Below, piece by piece: positions 48,268 to 60,531 of a stretch of DNA of 64,000 bases. Origin of the DNA: Luscinia megarhynchos (Eukaryota > Chordata > Aves > Passeriformes > Turdidae); the NCBI GenBank assembly GCA_034336665.1, contig JAPFBE010000003.1:14796360-14860359 (forward strand). The letters are read 5' to 3'. Position 1 is the stretch's first letter; every line of letters begins with the position of its first letter. The translations under genes were made by a program, and so were the position numbers. The notes below the pieces were generated by a model. It did no database searches, was not told the DNA's origin, and saw only the letters and a program-made list of their open reading frames with translations.

Positions 48268-49545
48268 GGGATCCACAGGGGATGCAGAGATCCACCCACA
48301 GCCCATGGGAGATGCAGAGATCCACCCACAGCCTGTGGGATCCATGGGGGATGCAGAGATCCACCCACAGCCCATGGGGATCCATGGGGGATGCAGAGAT
48401 CCACCCACAGCCCATGGGGATCCACAGGGATGCAGAGATCCACCCACAGCCCATGGGAGATGCAGAGATCCACCCACAGCCTGTGGGATCCATGGGGGAT
48501 GCAGAGATCCACCCACAGCCCATGGGGATCCACAGGGGATGAGAGATCCACCCACAGCCTGTGGGATCCATGGGGGATGCAGAGATCCACCCACAGCCCA
48601 CGGGATCCATGGGGGATGCAGAGATCCACCCACAGCCCATGGGGATCCACAGGGGATGAGAGATCCACCCACAGCCTGTGGGATCCATGGGGGATGCAGG
48701 GATCCACCCACAGCCCACGGGATCCATGGGGGATGCAGAGATCCACCCACAGCCCATGGGGGATCCACAGGGGATGAGAGATCCACCCACAGCCCATGGG
48801 GATCCATGGGGATGCAGAGATCCACCCACAGCCCATGGGGGATCCACAGGGATGCAGAGATCCACCCACAGCCCACGGGATCCATGGGGGATGCAGAGAT
48901 CCACCCACAGCCCATGGGGATCCACAGGGATGCAGAGATCCACCCACAGCCCACGGGATCCATGGGGAATGCAGAGATCCACCCACGGCCCATGGGGATC
49001 CATGGGAGATGCAGAGATCCACCCACAGCCCATGGGGATCCACAGGGATGCAGAGATCCACCCACAGCCCACGGGATCCATGGGGGATGCAGAGATCCAC
49101 CCACAGCCCATGGGGGATCCACAGGGATGCAGAGATCCACCCACAGCCCACGGGATCCATGGGGGAATGCAGAGATCCACCCACGGCCCATGGGGATCCA
49201 TGGGAGATGCAGAGATCCACCCACAGCCCATGGGGATCCATAGGGGATGCACAGATCCACCCACAGCCCATGGGGATCCATGGGGGAGGAGAGATCCACT
49301 CACAGCCCATGGGGATCCATGGGAATGCAGAGATCCACCCACAGCCTGTGGGATCCATGGGGGATGCAGAGATCCACTCACAGCCCATGGGGATCCATGG
49401 GAATGCAGAGATCCACCCACAGCCCATGGGGATCCATGGGGGATGCAGAGATCCACCCACAGCCCATGGGGATCCACAGGGATGCAGAGATCCACCCACA
49501 GCCATGGGGATCCATGGGGGATGAGAGATCCACTCTCAGCCCCTG
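48268..49545 (+). repeat. Minisatellite, about 33 copies of a 39-40 bp unit
   Basis: The unit reads roughly 'ATGCAGAGATCCACCCACAG' followed by 'CCCATGGGGATCCATGGGGG'. Most spacings between successive ATGCAGAG starts are 39 or 40 bp, with two short units of 30 bp near the left end (48282 to 48312, and about 48460). Variants are CCTGTGGGATCC, CCCACGGGATCC and CCCATGGGGATCC at the junction, and CACAGGG or CATGGGGG after it. Almost every unit holds GGATCC, usually flanked by CCATGG. Long-range order is visible: the GATGAGAG variant recurs at 48539, 48656 and 48774 (about 118 bp, three units), and the AATGCAG plus ACGGCCC variant recurs at 48968 and 49166 (198 bp, five units). Confidence 0.96.
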
Positions 49546-49950
49546 GGGAAGTGCCCATGCTGGAGCAGGTGATGCCTGGAGGAGGCTGTGATCCAGTGGG
49601 AGACCTGGTGGACGGAGATGGTCCCTGCTTCCAGGCTGGAGCAACCTGGAGGACTGCACCCTGTGGAAAGAGAGACTCACACCACAGCAGTTTCAGCACT
49701 GCTGCTTGAGAGAGTGGACCCATGCTAGAGAAGGTCACAGAGAGCTGTCTCCCATGGGAGGGACCCCACAGTCTCCCAGAGGAAGGACGCCTCTCCCAGA
49801 ACAGCCACAGAAAATCTCGGTGATGTACCGACCAAAACCGCCATGCCTTGTCTCCCTATGCTTTTGAAAGGAAGAAGGAGAGGCTGGGGGAAGAAAAGGT
49901 ATTTTAAGGGCTTATTTTACCTCTCATTATTGTCCTCTGATTCTTTTAGT

Positions 49951-49956
49951 AATAAA
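49951..49956 (+). terminator. LTR polyadenylation signal AATAAA
   Basis: Canonical AATAAA at the place expected in this LTR family, about 190 bases before the LTR end. It is intact and could terminate transcripts entering from the left. Confidence 0.6.
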
Positions 49957-50146
49957 TTTCACTTTGTATCTGAAGTTGAGCCTGTTTTTCCCTTGAAATA
50001 TTTCTCTCAGTCCTTACCTCACTCATGAAGTTTCTGTTAACTTTGTTTTCCCCTTTTCCCTCCTTTGCCAAGATGTGGTGGGGAGGCTGAGCAAGTGCCT
50101 CTCATGAGTGTCTGGCTTTGGGTCAGTGTCAAACCACCATACCAAG

Positions 50147-53100
50147 TATAAAATTCTCTATTCACTATCTCCTGTGCACTTAATGTACATCCATTAGGCT
50201 TTGTTCTTCTGTTTTTCAGGAATAAGCTTATTTGCCTGCATAGTGATGTGATTTTACAGTGTTTCTGTCTCCCATTTCCATTTGTTCCTTGCCAATGGAT
50301 TCAATGGACCATTCTTAACTGCAGCCTAAAATTGTTGATTATGGCTCACACACACGCATTCAATACTAAACTCTGGATCAGCACTAGTAAATTCAGACAT
50401 GTAAACAGCTTGAAAAAGAGCCACCAAAAGGGAGATGCATGGTAAGAAATGCATGGTAATCTGCCAAGAACTATTATAGGTACAAATGCACATAAGAGAA
50501 AATAAAAACAGTTGGAAATGGCAGAAGATCCTAAAATTCAAACTTACTCATGTAAGATGTGTGACAGCCACAGGAGAGAGCGAAAAGCACTCGTTAGAAT
50601 GGAAAAGAATCACTTTATATATGAATGAGAAATCTTTGTTCAAGGAGCAATCCTTCATCTCATCCATATGCTTCTAGGATGGTTCCACGAACATACACAA
50701 GAACAAGGTACAGAGAAGGATGCAGAGAACAGCAACACCACTCAAAGCAGAAAAGGCATCTAAACAAGAAAACAGTATATAGACCAGAAGTCTTCAGCCT
50801 GGAAGAACAAAATCAAAGAAGGATGAAATAAAGGTCTACAAAATCATAATTTAGAAACTAGGAATATCAAATAAAATATTCAGAGATCAAAGAAAAAGGA
50901 GGTAGCATTTTTGAACAATATGTGTTTTAACTTCAGAACTCATTGTGCCTGGGTATTGTGTACAGGAAAGTTTGCATAAATTAAAGAAAAATTTAGGTAT
51001 GTTTTCTGATGGAAAAAAATGCACAAAAGGTTACTAGATGTGAAAAGACACTCTATCTCAAGAGATGTCTAAGCCATGGATGTCTGGAAGTTCAGCAGAC
51101 ATACCCAGGGAAAACATGTTGGGGTTTTTTTCTTTCTGTACAGTGTACTTGCCTAGGTGGACCTCATACCTGAATCCCTCAAATTACTTCACACACTTCA
51201 TGCTTTAAAAAACTTAACACTTACCTTCCTGCCTGTTGTTCAGACCTTATTTTCTCATCTTTTATTTTCTACAAGCTTTATCACAGTACAGCTGTCAAAA
51301 TACCAGATTAATTTCCATATTATATTGATAAAAATGCATAGTCAGTATTGTGTTTTATGAAAAGGAGGAGCTGGTTGCAGAACTCACTAGCAAGCTTTTA
51401 AAAATTTAAATCCACTGCTGGAACAAGTAAAATCACAGGAGTTCTAAAAATACACTTAGCTTTTTTGGTGGATGAGCAACTGAAGGATTTTTACACAAAG
51501 AGACAAACTTCAGGGACTAGTTGTCTAGGAAAGAGAGAAGATGGTAAGCACCAAATACAGCTAAGATAAGGGACAGGCAGACAAGAGTCAGAAATCACCA
51601 TTAGCACAGCAAGGATTTTGGGGGCCATAAGCACATTGCCCCAGCATTGCACACAGCAATAAACTGCATCCAGAAAGCAGCTTCACATCCCTTGCTCAGT
51701 GAGCAAGGCCAGTCAGATACATGGCAGTGTCACAGAAAAACACTGCACAACAACGAGCCAACTGCATGGGTATGATAACATGTAATTAGTGTATTTTTGC
51801 AACACCCAGGTCCCTGAGAAGCTCAGTATTCAAGCAGATGACCAAAGTTGGGCTTGGAGGAAAAAATGTGATGTTATATATAGTTTTTATGCAGGAAAAT
51901 GTCATACATCAGTCATACTTCTTAAGACACATGGCAATGTTTCACTGGCTGCTACTGGGGTCCTTTCAATCTGGAGGAGGAAGCCTCTGCCTAACATGTA
52001 GTTTTGCAGAGCCACATCTGTACACACATGAACATAATGTTCCATCAGTACAATGTCTCTGGCAAGATTCTGCCAAGAGACTGTGATGGAAGGGCTGATT
52101 GAAACCTGATGAAATAATTGAGGGGAAAAATAATGTTAAATAAAACTTCTGACCCTACAGAGACTTGTTAGCTCATGACTGTCCACTTCCCTTCTGGCAG
52201 CATTAGAGGGAGGGAGAAAAAAGGGTAAAAACTTAAACTAACTAGAAGACTCTGAAATAACAGAAGAATTAGAGAAAAGCTGAAATCTAGCACTTACTAA
52301 AGTCAGAAGACTGAATGATAACATAAATATGGGAAAATATTAAAAATCAAGATCAAATTTGGCATTAAAAATACTCAACACAAGAAAAGAATTAAGATGT
52401 TCCATCACTCTTTCCTGACCCAAAAGACAACACAAAATTGATATAATGGACATCTTAAAATATTTAGATTCTTACTGCTACATCTGCACTTTTTTCAGAT
52501 TTACATGGAAATGTAAGTATATTTCAGTATAAAGATGTGGTTAAATGACCACACTAACTTGCTTTCCATTAGCATTTCTCACTGTTGCCATCAATCAGTT
52601 GCAGATGATCCATTAGCAGCTTCTGAGATGAAATGTAGTCTCGGTACTGCCAGGCACACACCATGCTATGGGATACTGATTAGACATTAAAATGTACATT
52701 AGAAAAGCCCAGCATAATTTTCAGAAGAAACTATCAGTCATGAAAGACCCCAGTCAGTAACTTTAGAGTTATATTTTGATGTAAGCATTTTCTGTCTCTA
52801 CGGGAAGTTCCCCTTTATTTTCATAATTTTGATAAGAGCCTTTTGCAAACTGCCTAAACCTTGCTGAGATTTTACTTCCTATTAGCTACCACAAGCCAGC
52901 CAAAATCTTTTTTCCCTCTGGTGACAATGAGGTTGGATAATTCATATTTTACATCAAGACCCTGATGGTAAGGAAATGTGCCATAAGGGGTCCCTGGGTT
53001 TAATGTCACAGCTTTTCCCAAACCTCTGGCATTCCTAGGCTGCCACCAGGCAGTGGGACAGGGTGAGCCTTGCCTGAGCTCGCTGTGCCTTTCCTCGTGT

Positions 53101-56100
53101 GTGAGGTGGATGCTCCTGGCTCTGTCTCAGGGACCCACATCTCACATAGGCAGTGTAAAACCAACAGCAGCACACACTCAGATTGCAATAAATATGTGGG
53201 CAGTGTGTGGAATGGCCTTTGCAGACAAGAACACAACTGACAACTGGCTTATTCAATTATTAAATTAACTGAACAAAAACTAGCCTACATTGTGATATGG
53301 ATTACCCCAGAGACAGGGAACAAAGAAATATTAATGACATCTTGTTGTTAGCCAAGCCTCCTGACCTCTCTCCCACTTTATGTAAAAATTTCTTTTGTCA
53401 TCTAGTTCAGGCTTCAAAATACAGCCTTCACCACAACAATGTGTTTCTTATTTTTCAAACAAAACACTGGAAACTGAAAGAAAAACCCAAGAAAAGCTTT
53501 TAAAGAAATCAGAGGCATTCTGTAGTACTGTCTTTATTCTTAAAATGGCTACACTGAACAAAAATAATATGCTTTAAGTTACTTCATGAGTGAAAGAAGT
53601 GTGTCTCAAAAATAAATAGCAGCTGCAACGCTTTTGGCATTTAAGGTTGAGGGAAAATCAAAAGCTTTGGATTTCTAAAGAAATCAACCTTTCTGCTCCT
53701 TATTGGACAAAGCCATACAAAATTATGCCCTCAGCACAGGGCCAATTTAAAATGAGAGCTCACTGTAATTTATTATTACAATCTGTCAAGCTGTTAAGTT
53801 GGGATACAGTGTCCCAAACAAAAAGAAGTTGGGTATAGCATGACCATGCTCCTTTTCTCATAGGAACATCCCATGATGTGGAAGACAGCAGCAGGGCCTT
53901 GCAAAACACTCAATTAGTTTTGTCACCAAGAGACAATTCTTTGGAAGAGGAATTGCTGTTGGTCAGTTGAAATGGTCATGAAGGTGCTTTGCATCATTAT
54001 AGAGGGAGTATTAAGCAAACCCAGCCCCCAAAGGCTAACAAGGTTTTTAATTGCTCCAGGACATCAACCTGCTCTGGTTGATCCAGTCCTGTCTAGGATT
54101 AGCTTCACCAGAAGAGCTGAGAGGGCTCTGGGCCCCTCCCTGTTTAGAGAGCAGGATGCAAAGTCTGGCATTGCCCATAGCTGCCACCCTTCCTGCCCAC
54201 TGCAGCTGGCCACATCCACCCTTGTCCCATACACCCTAGCTGCTGCCATTAATGCAATATCAGTTATTGCTACCAGTTGCTATTTAAGTCTAAAATCCAA
54301 GGGTGAAGTCTAATGCAGGCAAGAACAAAAAATCTTACAACATACTGTAAGTAAATGATGAATCCCTGAACCAATTTTTCTACTTTGTGAATAAGGGGGA
54401 TGTTGTTTAACATACCAAAGTATCTATGTTCCCATTTCTTCTGTGGGAAAGAATTTAAGTAGAATGCCATGGAACAGGCAGGGAACTTGAGGTATGTCAT
54501 GCAAATTTATGCAGAGCTGACTTAAAAGAATAGAAGCAGATTTTCTATATATATGCATGCCAATTACACCATATGATTCCATTTTTATTTCTCTTTCTGT
54601 GTCACTCTCCCTTCAGTTTCCTGCTTATCATTTCACACAAGCACATATGGGGGACCACACCTTTCACTTGCAGAAACCAAACAAAACAAACCAGCTATTT
54701 TTAAGAATCCATGGGCAGCTATTCATTCAAAGCTGTTCAGAGCACTCATCTGGGGTTGCTAAGTGACAAACTATGTATTCACCTCTCTCCTTATTACCAA
54801 AAGAATTTAGCAATAAGAGTAAGAGACATAAATGATTTAAACACTGTCCACACAAACTGTGTCAAGCCTGCAGGAACTTGGGCTGTTGACTCGTTCATAC
54901 TTCTATGAAACTTTATCCTCCCCAGCTGCAGGGAAGAACAAGTGTCAATTAGACGGAAGCTCCATCACACTCCTGAAAATGTTTTTTCATTATCCTGATT
55001 TGGAGTCTAAATATTTGGTTGTAAGTGACACTGCTTAAATGAGACATGTCAGTTTATAACTTGATGTTGCAAGTGCTTTTTCTTTTTTTTTTTCTTTTGT
55101 CAAATTCATTGTTGTTGCCAATACCCTGATCATGAAAATATGAATGAATGTTAATGACTTTAAGATTGGTAACTTGGAGGAAGACAGCAGTGCTGTTTGT
55201 CATAGATCTCCATTGATCATTGCTAGAGATACCTCTTGAAAGACTGCAGTGCTATACTATAGATCTTACTGGACATTCAGCCACCTTAAACTTTGTGATA
55301 AAATCCTGCACATTCCACAGCCTCATGGTATCCACACAGCTTGGTGTTTAATGTCCTAAAATGTCTTGATAGCTAGGAAATGGTCACAGATGTTTTACCA
55401 GGCTTTTATGAGCTTTACTTCCAAGGCTGCAAGGTGCTACTACAAAAACACAGATGGTCTGAGGATGGCTCACTTAAAAAGTAAAAAGGACTGACAAGAT
55501 CATGAGCACAGGGTAATGGAATTGTACAGCAGAATAGTCATCATTCATCCAAAACTCCCATTGCTCTCAGTGCAGAGTGAAACCACACACTGAACTCCTC
55601 AACCCGGTCACCTGAGCCTGTCACCTTTCCTTTTTCACAGTGAAATGTGCACCAAGATGTTGTACAAGGTGCAATGCTGCATTCATGTACCTTTCTTCTA
55701 GGCCTGTGTGGTGCTAAATCCTTACCTAAAAACCGAAGGATGTGTTGTGCAGTTCATGGTTCTGTATGCAGAAAAACTGGGTTCACCCACACCACAGATA
55801 TTTGTTGCTGGAATAAAAAGAGCTTGAAAAAGAACAAGTCACATATTGCCCAAGCCATTGGTTTGCATGTAAGGACCCTCACACAAAGCCAAGGACAGAT
55901 TTGGTGTGTTTGTTTCCACATGACTGCTGGCTAGATGTTGTAGGTGCACCAGGCAGGAGGAGAGAAAGGAACAACAGCTGGTTTTACTCTCTCTGGACTG
56001 CAAGCAATGGTTTCCTCCACTTTTGGTGTTAACTGGCATCTTAAGGACAGTGGGAAGGGAGGGGATGTTGGCCTCCATCCCATTCACTAAGGACATATAA

Positions 56101-58127
56101 CTATATCAACACCAGCTTGTAATTTAGTGTGTGCTTCCATGCACCCGAGGGGTACATTTAGAAGCATTCTTCAAGTGTGGGTATTGGAAAGTGACTCATC
56201 AGAAACAACATAAAAAATTAAAATCTGAATACTGATCACCCTTTTCTCTCACTGCCTTCCTAAAAGTAAACCTTGTACATATAGTTATTCTAAGGATCAT
56301 GCTTCCAGTCCTTCCACCCACTCCATGCAGATTTACTTGAGGTCTTTTACAAGCTCTGGTTTAATAAATATGTGCATAAAATTATTCACCTTCTTCCCCG
56401 CTCTGCTTCTCTTATCTGCAGATTTCTGTGACAACACTCCTTCATTTCTTTGTTAAAGTCATGTCATCCAGCATTCCAAATATTTGATTTGGAATTATTT
56501 AGTCTTCTAAAATTAAACTGTGTTAAGTTAGGTTTGTCTTGGTTTGATCTGCTTTGGTTTTCTTTTCTGAAACCTCCCAGATTCCATGTTTCCTAATAAA
56601 GAATATTACTGGTCTCAGTCCACAGCCTGGCTGAATCAGAAAATTCAGCACAGAAAACCAAGCAAGAAAGATGTCAAAATTCTCAACCTGAAAGAAAAAC
56701 AGCAGCACCAACCATTGATTTTTCAGGTGCCACATCTTCCTCCTCACTGACATACTCTGATTAAAGGCTTACTAGCATAAACCCAGAATGACTTCATTGA
56801 CTCTTGCAGAATAACTTCAAATTTACACAGCAGAAATCAAGATCTCAGTCCAGCTCTCATTTTGTGGAAGATAGCTCAATCTATAGCTTTGCCTAGATGG
56901 AAGTAGAACTTACAAGCACAAAACTAAAAAACAAACAAGAATAACCCCAGGAAGTAAAACATTTTGGAGCCTATACCCACTCTTGTGCAGTTCTATTTCA
57001 CAGCATCAGGGATGAATTTGTCCCTTTTTGTTGGCTGCAGTAACTCCTGGTGTTATTCTACATTGCTACATTTCTTTTTTTGTTTTCTTTCATGCCAACA
57101 AGACCATGAGTAGGCGTCATATAAGATAAATCTCACTAATTTTAAAAAAGAAAAGCTAGTGAACAGGAGGTGATAAATGCTGTGCTGCCTACTCAGGTTC
57201 TGTCACATAAGATGTCACTTCTTTATTTTAATTATATTTTCTGCCAACTCACAAAAGCCAGAGATTTCTACAGTGATTTCTACTGATCCTACCTTTTGCT
57301 ATGAAATTATTCTGCATAGCCAACTGCAAAAAACATCTACTTGTTTCTGTCCTGTCTTTTTTTCCATATTCATTTTATGGCTGCTTCCTGATGTTCTATA
57401 GAAATTGTGTGTTCAGGAAATGTTAAAGCATAAATAACAGCTTGTTCATTGCAAAATGAGTCAGACTGCACACAGAATTAATTCTTCTTTCAAGCATTAG
57501 TAAAACACATAGGGAGATTAAAAAGATCATCTGCATTTTAGATACAGTTTTGCTACTGCATGCTTACAGCTATCTAGTTTTGATAAAAAATTCTACTTGA
57601 TTAAAAAAATTGAAAGCTAAAGAGCCATGGTATCTAGAATGTAGTAATAGTAAATCCTTATGTTTCCATGGCAGGTAAGAATTCTTGTCATCTTAGAAGG
57701 TGAATTACATTCAGCTTTGAGCAACACCAGCTGTTTGACTGCTGACATCAGCAGATGCTTTGAGCAGAAGGGCCACCCCTCCCAGACCTGGGCTGAGCAA
57801 TGCCAGCAGCTGAAACAGCAGCATGTGCACATGGACCACAGACACAGGGATGAAATCCCACATTTCACCAAAATAAAATTCAATTTGCAAATGGGAATAG
57901 TTAAAAACAAAACCCACTTGTAAACCAGAGGAAATCAAAGCCTGAGGAGAGTGAACCAAGACTCAAGTATAAGGATTAAGTCCTGGAAGAGTTGTTAACT
58001 CAAGGTTCACACCGGATTTAGTGCTTCTGTGAGTGAAGGAGGTGGAACTGTGGCTTTGACTAATTTTATTTGAAGTAACATATCTTAAGGATTATTTTCA
58101 GTAACAGAGTGAGAAGCAATGAGAGAA

Positions 58128-58163
<36 letters not shown>

Positions 58164-59554
58164 CATTATACTAAACTGGAAATCAAAAGCAGGAATGAGA
58201 GAATGGATTTTAGGACAGAACCTAATCTAACCAGGAGCAGAAAAAAAAAGAACAGTGCAGGAAGGTCAGACAGTTTAATCACACTGGGGGGCCATCAGAT
58301 AGCTGAATTATGCTACAGACAGCTTCAGATCCAAGCAGGTCAGAACACAGCCATAATGCAAAACTAGATTTCTGAAGTAATCAGTGTTGTGATTTTTGTA
58401 CTATAATTGTACAGCTAGATTGGTAGTATTTCTGGTCATGTATCAACCTTGAACAAAGGAAGAACATAACTGCCTTTTCATTTGACCATTTATATTTCAT
58501 TAATCACAGTGTCCTTATTATGCAGAAAACTAGACTGAAATAGAGATTGAACATAAAATTGAATTACACCTCAAGTAAAAATATAGATTCCCTTATAGTT
58601 TATCCTTGTCAAATGGAACAACCAGCAATTCAATGATCTCTTCTCTGTGATGGGCCTTCTAGGGACTCTTCACTCAAGGACAAATTAAGTTCTCCACCCG
58701 TTAGGTGCCTGAAGCACTTCTCTGTAGAAATACTGATCAATTCAAACTCCAGCTCTGCATAGCAAGGAAGCTTAGGGTTTTTATAACCATAACCTGACTT
58801 GGTTTCCTGGATCTATCTCTATTACTAGATCTAGTAGAGCACTACTTGTACACTTGCACAGACAAGTATAACTAAGGCCAAAACTGCTGAGAAACCTCAG
58901 CATTTTTTTTCTTGGCACATCAAGCATCTGTATGGGTGTGGGGGGGAAGCATCTGCTTTACCTGACTATAAAGCCAGTTCTTTCCCCTTCCTTTAGGAAA
59001 AAAGTGTAATGGAACATCACTTACCTCACAGGATTCTTTAGTTAATGTTTGATTTAATTTAGAAAAGACATTTTTGTGTCCTTCATTACATTTGTACATT
59101 TTGAATTTATCAATGTATCACCCATATTTTCTATGTGAAATCCACATTCGCTTGCATTACAACATGCAAACCTTAGGCAATATTTTTCACAAATCATTTG
59201 TATTTCTCTGAAGAAAATTTTCTTCTACTATGGATTTATGCAAAGTTTTTTCTAAGTATAAATAAATCTTCCTAGCCTATAAGTTCTCTGTGTGAGACAA
59301 ACACTGGGCCTATGTATAACTGTGCTCTGTTTTGCAGATATACCTTCTCACCAGAGGGGCTCTGGTTTCTTTGTTCCCCAAGAATCTTGCTTTTGGGAAC
59401 ATATATAGCCCTTATTTTCCCCACCTCTGTTTGGATTTGGAGGTCCTTTCTCCCTTCTTTGGCTCATTGTGTGGCAGGCAGGGCCTTGCTGGGGGAATTT
59501 TCCTGACTTTACTCTCGGGAGTCTTGGGCTTAGAGATTTACACTACAGTGAACA
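50147..59554. other. Long non-coding stretch, no gene recognised
   Basis: Over 9 kb with no supported exon. GC-richer patches at 53020-53190 and 54040-54250 could be unrecognised old repeats. The 95-codon frame at 55647-55934 is Cys-rich but without a recognisable spacing pattern. Confidence 0.5.
58129..58162 (+). repeat. (ATT)n microsatellite
   Basis: About eleven perfect ATT triplets followed by an interrupted one (ATC). Likely length-variable. Confidence 0.95.
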
Positions 59555-59621
59555 AGATAGTGATGGAGATTATGACCTTAAAGGTCTTTTTCCACCCTAA
59601 TGGCTTCTATGATTCTATTAT
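59555..59621 (+). mobile_element. CR1 LINE 3' terminus, very short copy
   Basis: The sequence 'gaccttaaaggtctttttcc' at about 59574-59593 followed by 'accctaatggcttc' and 'tatgattctatt' is the terminal part of CR1, in sense orientation. Only the last 65 bases or so are kept. Confidence 0.8.
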
Positions 59622-59669
59622 TCTTCACTGTAAATGGCCTTCAGGTAGTTCACAGTACCACAATATTCT

Positions 59670-59696
59670 GTATTCCCTGTGTATCACAGGGAATAC
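59670..59696. repeat. Perfect hairpin, 12-bp arms, 3-base loop
   Basis: The arm GTATTCCCTGTG at 59670-59681, the loop TAT, then the exact reverse complement at 59685-59696. It lies about 50 bases after the CR1 terminus. Confidence 0.92.
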
Positions 59697-60049
59697 TCTG
59701 CATGCACATCTTATCCAACACAAAACTCCCCACTTCTGGTTCTCTGTAGGGGTTCCTCCTGAAGCAATACCGTGGATGACAGGTTTGTTATCAGAGAGCT
59801 TTGAGTATCCTTCATCACTTTAAGAGGTTTACACACTTTAACTGTACATAACTCTCATCTGCAGTAAGTGCTCATTGAATGAACATGTCAGCATTGCGTG
59901 CAGTGCTGAATATAATATTTATTTGGGGATCTGTAGAAGCTTTAGAAAGTCACTGTGAAGTTGAATCATATTTACTTTTATGTGCTAGGGAACCAGCATA
60001 ATGCTTGGAATGAACCAAGAGCTCCAGGGTGTGGAAGACTGCACTCAGT
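59697..60049. other. Non-coding spacer between CR1 end and LTR
   Basis: Nothing recognised. The immediate left edge of the LTR may extend into this stretch. Confidence 0.4.
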
Positions 60050-60531
60050 TGTGAAACTCCCCCCTCCCTGCAGGGAAGGTCTGATGAGTACTACTGGCTT
60101 AACTGTGCTGATGTGAGAGGAGCTGAGGAGGCATCATTAACCATCAGGGACCCCTAAAGCACCCCCAGACCCACTCCTGAAGCCTTCCACCAGAGGACTG
60201 CAAGTGATCCAAAGGTGTTGCAGCAGATCCAGGGTCTGTTGCAAGAGACAATGTAAAACTTCCCCCTCACACAGGGGAGGTACCTGGGTGCTCTGCCCAC
60301 CCAGCCTGAGTGTATTTTAACCCATCAGACTTTGTGTTCTGGGGGCTTCCTGGGAGGATAGATCAACACCAAGATCAAGACCATTGCTTCAACCTGCAGC
60401 AACAATCAAATCTCGTTGCAGATCCAATCACAAACACCAATCATTAAGGGTTGTTTCACTCTAATCTGCCCCAAGGGATCCATTAACAAGAACCTGGTTT
60501 ACTCTCACCTTCGTGGGGGCGGATCATAGCA
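60050..60531 (+). mobile_element. Solo or partial avian ERV LTR
   Basis: The right end (60432-60527) shares its block order with 20025-20116 and with the 3' end of songbird ERV LTRs. Candidate TG starts exist at 60050 ('tgtgaaactccccc') and at 60252 ('tgtaaaacttcccc'), each followed by a 'caggg' purine block, so the left part contains a duplicated 5'-end module about 200 bp apart. The end is near 60531 with CA. No clear 5- or 6-bp target duplication could be matched for either start, so the limits are approximate. No retroviral genes are adjacent. Confidence 0.6.

Larger units (their letters stand above)
47912..50141 (+). mobile_element. Solo LTR of an avian endogenous retrovirus, probably ERVL-type
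   Basis: Left end: TGT followed by 'gcctggtttcaggtagcagg' at about 47929-47948 and 'ctgtgggaagctgctgg' at about 47968-47984. Middle: 'gagacaccaaagtcagagca' at about 48153-48172 and a 'gctccaggtgccagagctgag' type block at about 48191-48211. Right end: AATAAA at 49951-49956, a 'gagcctgtttttccctt' block at 49979-49995, and a 'ggtcagtgtcaaaccacca' end. This order matches the large bird LTR family I know, whose copies finish with a 'gggtcaaccCACCACA'-like end. The flanks CTAAG (47907-47911) and CCAAG (50142-50146) fit a 5-bp target duplication with one change. No internal retroviral sequence lies on either side, so it is a solo LTR. It is over 2 kb mainly because of the tandem array inside. Confidence 0.75.

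Noticed and set aside
48268..49545. CRISPR-like array
   Set aside because: The repeats are head to tail with no unique spacers, and the host sequence is eukaryotic.
48125..49738. A 537-codon minus-strand protein with Trp/Gly/Pro repeats
   Set aside because: It lies over a tandem array whose unit lacks stops in most frames; similar long frames exist in other frames and on the other strand. There is no promoter, splice or codon-use support.
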